From positions 29,082,403 through 29,146,402 of the forward strand of contig JAOANR010000011.1 of the NCBI GenBank assembly GCA_030278955.1: a stretch of 64,000 nucleotides of DNA, read 5' to 3'. The position numbers and the translations under genes are program-made. The notes below the pieces were generated by a model that worked only from the letters and a program-made list of their open reading frames with translations, searched no databases and was not told where the DNA came from. This stretch comes from Hygrophila difformis (taxonomy: Eukaryota; Streptophyta; Magnoliopsida; Lamiales; Acanthaceae). This document shows, in pieces, positions 56,697 through 64,000 of the stretch (its first letter is position 1; each line of letters opens with the position of its first letter).

Positions 56697-59265
56697 TGTA
56701 ACACCCCGGATTTGATAACCCAGGTCGGGATGCCACCGCCACACCTCCCCAAGCAAGACGCGAACCATTTCGAGCTCACTTGAGAAGATGCTAAGGCTAA
56801 GTTGTATCAATATTTGAAAATATTTAAAACCAATCAAGGAGTGCCCGAATTTAAATCAGAGTAAAGCAAAACATGTATCATTTAAAAACAGTGCGGAAGC
56901 TCAGTAAGGGCCAAACACGAGTTCAGAATTCGTAAAAGAATTTAAAAAAGAAAATTAAGTGCGACAAGTCTTCGGAAATTCCCATCCCAAATGGTAAAAT
57001 GCCATGCGCTAATCTTCCACATCTGAAAAAAAATAGAGACAACGTATCTTATCAGTACAACGGTACTGAGTAAGTTAATATATAACACAACGAAGTTTAA
57101 AAATTCCAGAAGAGTATATTAAAGTGGGATTTTTAATTTAAAAGGAGGACGAGTAAAAATAATATACTTATTTAAAAAGACGAATAAATAAATTAATTTA
57201 AAATCTCTTACACATATTCCACGAATATTTTACCAATGTTAGTTATGATCGAGGACACCCCATTAATATATCCTAGGGACGAACCCACAGGACCAACCTT
57301 TGGGACTTTATACCCACAAGGACTCAAACATATCCTAGGGACGAACCCTTGGGATCAACCTCTGGGACTCGTACCCACGAGGTAAGTGCATGCAGCGGAC
57401 CCTATACAGACACACTCCGGAGCCCTAGATAACCCATACGGATACATCTAGGAGTATAGACTCATACATCACAATAATAAATGTCGTTTTGGCTATAAAA
57501 GAGGGGCGACATAATTCACCACATTGGCATCCCACTCGATCAAAACTTACAAAGTTTAAAAACCACATTTTATCACTTCACAATATTTCCACATTTCCAG
57601 AATCCATATTCTTCAAAAATGAGTAACACTCGACTCATAGCTCGTCGAATAATCAAAATAGCATTTACCGATTAAAAATGCCATTATAACAGTTTCTGAA
57701 ATCGCCTTTAAAAATGCAGTAAACGATTTTTAAAAATTCTGGAAAAATTACAGTAGCTAGAAAACATCAAAATAAGCATTTTTCATAGAAATAGCCATCT
57801 CAAAATTCGGACTCTAAGTAGGTCATTTTAATCGATTTCAGAAAGCTATTGAATTACAATTCCTCATGCTTCAGTAAATCCGACCACAGTGAGTTCAAAA
57901 ATTCATAACAATTTCATATGTGCTCCAAAAATCATGAAATTTTACAGGGATAATCTAGACACATATTAGAACAAGTTTCATGAAGACATCAAGCACTAAA
58001 AACGATCATAGGCAAGAGTGAATCGAACAACAAAACTGACTACATACATACATTAAATCTGTCAACCTATGTGCAGAAAATACCAGATCGAATTTGAGTG
58101 ATCAAAACATGTCCAAAAATTATAAATATTTACAGAGAACATCTTTAGTACATTAGGAACAAGTTTCATTTTGGAAGGTTCTCCTAAAAATGTACGTATC
58201 ATGGTCGAATTCACAGAACAACAAGATTGGTCATAGGAAAACCCTATTTGGCAGATTTTGTCAAATGAAAAGATAAACCTATACCTCGATTTATACTCAA
58301 CCAAAACTCCTAAAAATCGACGTGCACAATACTAACTTACTTGGGATGAGTTTAGGATCGAAATTCCCCTTGGTAGAATCCCCGAGATCGCCCGGAACAG
58401 CCCCACGAATCAACACCTCCCTCCGATTGAATCTATTTTGGAGTTGTCGAAAGAATTCTTAGTTCTAGGCAACAAACTCGAATCTAAAACCAATGGAATG
58501 AAGTAGAACTCTTACCTAACCTTAGAAGAAAGGATTGGATCACTTGAACACGTCCAACTCTCTGCCAAGATGATGAACAACTCACAAAACTCTCAACACT
58601 CAACTGTGATTCTAATTTTCGAATGAATTGCAAATGAGTGGAATGGAGGTTGAGTAGGAGATATTTATAGAGGTTTAATAGCTTCAATTGCTGCCATGGG
58701 ATAGTGGGGAGGTGAGGGAACAATTTTCAACCCATAACCCCCGAATTATTACCCTCAAACCTCATCCATTTCCCCCACTCCTCTCATAGCTCCATAGGAT
58801 CCTCCAAGGTGGGTTGTGGGAGCTTAAAGTCTGAGTTTGTGGGGTGTTAATGCATCCCAATCCAATCATAACATCCCCACAACGTCCACAATGCCTGATG
58901 ATTGAATTCAAACCAATTGAAAACGTGCCAAGTCGAAAATCAATGCCAAAATCCATGTGTAACGCCTGCATAGCAGGTCTGCTGCTGGTGGCGTGCTGGT
59001 GGCGCGCACCGCGCGGCCACCGCGCGGACACCAGCCTGCGAATTTTTTTTTTTTTTTTATTAATATTATGATTTTTTTTAATCTCTTAAAAATCATAATA
59101 TGAATTATCCGAGATTGTTGGAATAATTCGATACATCTATCCCGAGTCGCGATTATCCGAAATATTTAATTCCACTCTCTCGGAATTATTTCGATTTCGA
59201 TAATTAAATCAAATTTCTTAACTTTCGGATTTTACAACTCCCATGTCGATTTCTCGGGTATTACA
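56697..59265 (-). repeat. 3' LTR of element F
   Basis: Next to the polypurine tract (59266-59279 on the minus strand). TATA box at 58662-58670, CAGTAC hairpin at 57053-57068, and a repeated GGTTCGTCCCTAGGATATG-type segment at about 57268-57385. Confidence 0.95.
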
Positions 59266-59430
59266 GTCTACCCTCCTTAGAAATCAACTTCGTCCTCGAA
59301 GTTGGGTCGCACTCGGATTGATAGTAATGCATGTAATGATTCGCACACATAAAATATTTGAGGTTTGAAAATTAAATTCTTACCTCGGCGTGCGACGACT
59401 CTCTGCGGGGTATCACATCCTCCCCCCCTT
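59266..59430 (-). other. Polypurine tracts and hairpin at the 3' end of element F
   Basis: Reading leftwards: AAGGGGGGGAGGA followed by TGTGATACCCC (about 59406-59430), then the hairpin AACTTCG...CGAAGTT (59286-59303), then TAAGGAGGGTAGAC against the LTR. Same layout as in A. Confidence 0.8.
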
Positions 59431-59458
59431 AGGACTACAGTTATGTCCCCATAACTGC

Positions 59459-60640
59459 TCACGAGTCGTGTTGGAAAAGGTTGGGATACTTTTGCTTCAT
59501 ATCCGATTCCAACTCCCATGTCGCTTCTTCCGTGCCATGATTGGACCATAGTACCTTTACCATTCTCACGGTCTTGTTTCTCGTGACCCTTTCTTTGACG
59601 TCAAGTATCTCGATCGGATACTCCTCATACGTCAGATCATCGTCCAACTCAATCACATCAGTTTGCAAGACGTGAGTTGGATCGTGTACATATTTCTTTA
59701 ACTGAGAAACATGATACACGTTGTGAACTCGTGCTAATTCCGGTGGAAGGGCCAATCGGTAGGCCAAGGTACCTACACGGTCTAAAATCTCGTATGGACC
59801 GATGTAGTGAGGACTCAGCTTTCCTCATTTGCCAAATCGCATCACCCCCTTCATCGGTGACACCTTTAGCAAGACCTTGCCTCCCACTTGGAATTCCAAT
59901 TCTTGTCGTCTTGTATCGGCATAACCCTTTTTGCCTATCTTGTGCAGCTTCCATCTTTTGTTGCACTACCTTAATTAGTCGGCTCATGTCCTCAATGAGC
60001 TGAAGTCCTACAACAACAGAATTATCATCCTTAACCCAACATAACGGAGACACTTGCGTCCGTAGAGAGCTTCGAACGGCACCTTGGATACCGGCTCTAT
60101 TCTAGGTACCCGATCAATCTTAAATTCGACTTCTCGCTTTGGCGGCATTACGTCGGAACATCCATTTACGAATGGAATTATGTCGTTCTTTCTCTTTTTT
60201 TTTTCTTGTCTTTGAGGTTATGCACATAGCATGCATATAAGTGATAGCCTTTTTGTATGAGATTGCAGAACCTCAAGGCATTCACCACCTTAGTGCTTTT
60301 CTTTGGAGGCTGCATGTAATACACCACCTTCTTCCCTCGACTCTTGTCTAAGGAAATCTTCTGCTTCTGGCACTCAATAACGGCTTTGTATTGAGTCAGA
60401 AAATCCATGCCTAAGATGACGTCGAAATTCCCAAGATCAAACTCAATTAGATTCGCGAAGAATTCTAGGTTTTTTTATTACTATCGGGATTCCATCGTAT
60501 CGTTTCGAACACGATATCACTTTGCCCGATGGTAATTGAATTCCTAATTTAACGCTGGAAGATCTAAGGCAGATATAATCCTCGTGAAAATTAAAGAGCA
60601 ACTTGCGCCCGAATCGAACAAAACACTAACAGGTACGCTA
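59459..60640 (-). pseudogene. Deleted pol of element F (protease end, integrase end, chromodomain)
   Basis: Reading leftwards from 60640: a protease start equivalent to the DSGAS region but shifted, then MDFLTQYK and following residues (60178-60408), ending in a Lys/Arg-rich tail after a local rearrangement. Next comes a piece like the segment just before RT (EPVSK, about 60075-60130) joined directly to the integrase segment PFEALYG. The join lies at a GGCACC-like sequence present at both places in A, so a microhomology deletion of about 2.2 kb of pol is likely. Then follows a frameshifted integrase C-terminus (59658-60053) and an intact chromodomain frame (59459-59767, [16 protein letters not shown]). 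No functional enzyme can be made. Confidence 0.88.
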
Positions 60641-60967
60641 AGCACATGTGATCAAGATCTAAGACCAAGGATAAATTAGCCTCAAGCTATCGCTCCTAAG
60701 TCAAGGTCAAGCCGAATAAGAATGTTATCTAACACAGTCAGCGAACATTTTAAATAATGCATGTATGCAAATGCATCCCCCCGAAAATAATAGTAACAAT
60801 TTGAGACTTGTCGAATTTTTTTTTGAGATATTTTTCCATGAGTTTTAAAATAAAATTTCATTCCCATGGAAATAATATTTAAAATATTGAAAAATAATAT
60901 TTAATATTTTGGGCCTCTATACTGGGCCGAAAAATAAGAATATATATATTTTTTTAAAAATTTCCGG

Positions 60968-60979
60968 GCTCTGATACCA
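60968..60979 (-). other. Primer binding site (initiator Met tRNA), element F
   Basis: TGGTATCAGAGC on the minus strand, three bases from the LTR at 60983. It is intact, so reverse transcription in trans is possible. Confidence 0.95.
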
Positions 60980-60982
60980 CTC

Positions 60983-63552
60983 TGTAACACCCCGGATTTG
61001 ATAACCCAGGTCGGGATGCCACCGCCACACCTCCCCAAGCAAGACGCGAACCATTTCGAGCTCACTTGAGAAGATGCTAAGGCTAAGTTGTATCAATATT
61101 TGAAAATATTTAAAACCAATCAAGGAGTGCCCGAATTTAAATCAGAGTAAAGCAAAACATGTATCATTTAAAAACAGTGCGGAAGCTCAGTAAGGGCCAA
61201 ACACGAGTTCAGAATTCGTAAAAGAATTTAAAAAGAAATTAAGTGCGACAAGTCTTCGGAAATTCCCATCCCAAATGGTAAAATGCCATGCGCTAATCTT
61301 CCACATCTGAAAAAAAATAGAGACAACATATCTTATCAGTACAACGGTACTGAGTAAGTTAATATATAACACAACGAAGTTTAAAAATTCCAGAAGAGTA
61401 TATTAAAGTGGGATTTTTAATTTAAAAGGAGGACGAGTAAAAATAATATACTTATTTAAAAAGACGAATAAATAAATTAATTTAAAATCTCTTACACATA
61501 TTCCACGAATATTTTACCAATGTTAGTTATGATCGAGGACACCCCATTAATATATCCTAGGGACGAACCCACAGGACCAACCTTTGGGACTTTATACCCA
61601 CAAGGACTCAAACATATCCTAGGGACGAACCCTTGGGATCAACCTCTGGGACTCGTACCCACGAGGTAAGTGCATGCAGCGGACCCTATACAGACACACT
61701 CCGGAGCCCTAGATAACCCATACGGATACATCTAGGAGTATAGACTCATACATCACAATAAATAAATGTCGTTTTGGCTATAAAAGAGGGGCGACATAAT
61801 TCACCACATTGGCATCCCACTCGATCAAAACTTACAAAGTTTAAAAACCACATTTTATCACTTCACAATATTTCCACATTTCCAGAATCCATATTCTTCA
61901 AAAATGAGTAACACTCGACTCATAGCTCGTCGAATAATCAAAATAGCATTTACCGATTAAAAATGCCATTATAACAGTTTCTGAAATCGCCTTTAAAAAT
62001 GCAGTAAACGATTTTTAAAAATTCTGGAAACATTACAGTAGCTAGAAAACATCAAAATAAGCATTTTTCATAGAAATAGCCATCTCAAAATTCGGACTCT
62101 AAGTAGGTCATTTTAATCGATTTCAGAAAGCTATTGAATTACAATTCCTCATGCTTCAGTAAATCCGACCACAGTGAGTTCAAAAATTCATAACAATTTC
62201 ATATGTGCTCCAAAAATCATGAAATTTTACAGGGATAATCTAGACACATATTAGAACAAGTTTCATGAAGACATCAAGCACTAAAAACGATCATAGGCAA
62301 GAGTGAATCGAACAACAAAACTGACTACATACATACATTAAATCTGTCAACCTATGTGCAGAAAATACCAGATCGAATTTGAGTGATCAAAACATGTCCA
62401 AAAATTATAAATATTTACAGAGAACATCTTTAGGACATTAGGAACAAGTTTCATTTTGGAAGGTTCTCCTAAAAATGTACGTATCATGGTCGAATTCACA
62501 GAACAACAAGATTGGTCATAGGAAAACCCTATTTGGCAGATTTTGTCAAATGAAAAGATAAACCTATACCTCGATTTATACTCAACCAAAACTCCTAAAA
62601 ATCGACGTGCACAATACTAACTTACTTGGGATGAGTTTAGGATCGAAATTCCCCTTGGTAGAATCCCCGAGATCGCCCGGAACAGCCCCACGAATCAACA
62701 CCTCCCTCCGATTGAATCTATTTTGGAGTTGTCGAAAGAATTCTTAATTCTAGGCAACAAACTCGAATCTAAAACCAATGGAATGAAGTAGAACTCTTAC
62801 CTAACCTTAGAAGAAAGGATTGGATCACTTGAACACGTCCAACTCTCTGCCAAGATGATGAACAACTCACAAAACTCTCAACACTCAACTGTGATTCTAA
62901 TTTTCGAATGAATTGCAAATGAGTGGAATGGAGGTTGAGTAGGAGATATTTATAGAGGTTTAATAGCTTCAATTGCTGCCATGGGATAGTGGGGAGGTGA
63001 GGGAACAATTTTCAACCCATAACCCCCGAATTATTACCCTCAAACCTCATCCATTTCCCCCACTCCTCTCATAGCTCCATAGGATCCTCCAAGGTGGGTT
63101 GTGGGAGCTTAAAGTCTGAGTTTGTGGGGTGTTAATGCATCCCAATCCAATCATAACATCCCCACAACGTCCACAATGCCTGATGATTGAATTCAAACCA
63201 ATTGAAAACGTGCCAAGTCGAAAATCAATGCCAAAATCCATGTGTAACGCCTGCATAGCAGGTCTGCTGCTGGTGGCGTGCTGGTGGCGCGCACCGCGCG
63301 GCCACCGCGCGGACACCAGCCTGCGAATTTTTTTTTTTTTTTTTTTTTAATATTATGATTTTTTTTAATCTCTTAAAAATCATAATATGAATTATCCGAG
63401 ATTGTTGGAATAATTCGATACATCTATCCCGAGTCGCGATTATCCGAAATATTTAATTCCACTCTCTCGGAATTATTTCGATTTCGATAATTAAATCAAA
63501 TTTCTTAACTTTCGGATTTTACAACTCCCATGTCGATTTCTCGGGTATTACA
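60983..63552 (-). repeat. 5' LTR of element F
   Basis: Nearly identical to 56697-59265. TATA box at 62947-62955, CAGTAC hairpin at 61337-61352, T-run near 63328-63348 that differs in length from the partner. Confidence 0.95.
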
Positions 63553-63557
63553 GCCAC

Positions 63558-64000
63558 AAGTGGACATAATGCAAATCCGAGGCTTACGGACTTCAATTAT
63601 CAAATATCTCAAAACCAGTCAAATAACTGCAACATAGTAACACACAGACATAAATAATACAACAAGATGTCCAAGCTATGTGATTTCTCACAACCCCAAA
63701 TCCAAAATCATGCTCTAGGCCTCCAAAAGGATCTATAAAATAGACAAACCGAAGGAGTCCGTACAACGTACTAGGCAATGGACATACGTGCAGGGGAAAT
63801 AAAGGGAATACAGAATAATAAGAAGATAAAACATCTCATTGTCTCATACCAGTGATTCAACCACAACATACAATCACGTGATGCACAACCTAAAATACAT
63901 CTATCTATCCTATATTCAGATGCAAACATAAATGCCTAATCAAGAACCTAGAAATCGGGGCGGTATAAACACACGGGTGAGGATTCTCAACTCTAACCCG
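63558..64000 (-). mobile_element. G: old LTR-like sequence, last visible segment
   Basis: Continues the sequence interrupted by F and runs to the window edge. Moderately AT-rich, with no gene or recognised motif. Confidence 0.35.

Larger units (their letters stand above)
56697..63552 (-). mobile_element. F: young, heavily deleted chromovirus related to A
   Basis: Two LTRs (2569 and 2570 bp) flank 1717 bp of internal DNA, with a perfect duplication GCCAC (56692-56696 and 63553-63557). The LTRs differ by only about ten changes, fewer than those of A, so insertion is very recent. Internally only pieces remain: the end of protease and a fusion of the region before RT to integrase, then the chromodomain. 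Gag, most of RT and RNase H are missing. Its LTR is similar to that of A over most of its length, so A-like elements are plausible helpers. Confidence 0.93.

Overview
The window is a repeat-only stretch of plant (eudicot-like) nuclear DNA. No host protein-coding gene, rRNA or tRNA gene could be supported. Nearly all of it is transposable elements, many nested inside one another. Plant origin rests on Tekay/Del-type Ty3/gypsy chromoviruses with initiator-Met-tRNA primer sites, a Tat/Athila-type giant LTR element with an Asp-tRNA primer site, a plant LINE with a C-terminal RNase H domain, a Stowaway MITE, hAT elements and a tRNA-derived SINE. Element letters used here (A, B, C, D, E1, F, G, X1, X2) are labels for this window only.

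Layout. 1-3259: 5' end of a minus-strand chromovirus (E1: coiled-coil ORF, primer site, one 2.5-kb LTR), inserted in a LINE. 3260-10724: the LINE, split by X1 (4225-9796), a solo-LTR-like copy of a Tat-like family. 10725-17456: AT-rich DNA with small elements: a SINE (14-bp target duplication), a 526-bp hAT MITE, a Stowaway MITE, a 1.16-kb unclassified TIR element and a 1.05-kb hAT remnant. 17457-27320: an old LTR-like block (D) holding B, a pol-less minus-strand chromovirus (18080-25673). 27321-28330: decayed minus-strand gypsy pol. From 28331: another old LTR-like sequence (G), cut by X2 and by F.

X2 (28513-56576, minus, target duplication GTACA) is a giant Tat-like element with about 5.85-kb LTRs, an Asp-tRNA primer site and a 2.5-kb internal region with no recognisable protein. 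Its left LTR carries A (31553-42475), a nearly intact chromovirus with gag, protease, RT, RNase H, integrase and chromodomain, broken by one frameshift in the integrase zinc finger. Its right LTR carries C, a solo LTR (49215-52066). F (56697-63552) is a young but heavily deleted relative of A.

How it works together: only A encodes a nearly complete set of enzymes. B, F, C, X1 and X2 could have moved only with proteins supplied by relatives. The most unusual signal is in the non-coding LTRs. Several families carry arrays of short hairpins whose stem sequences change in a compensated way while the loop stays constant, and most leftover mismatches are G-U wobbles only in the transcript sense. 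One such hairpin is the insertion site of A, with the target duplication covering its loop.
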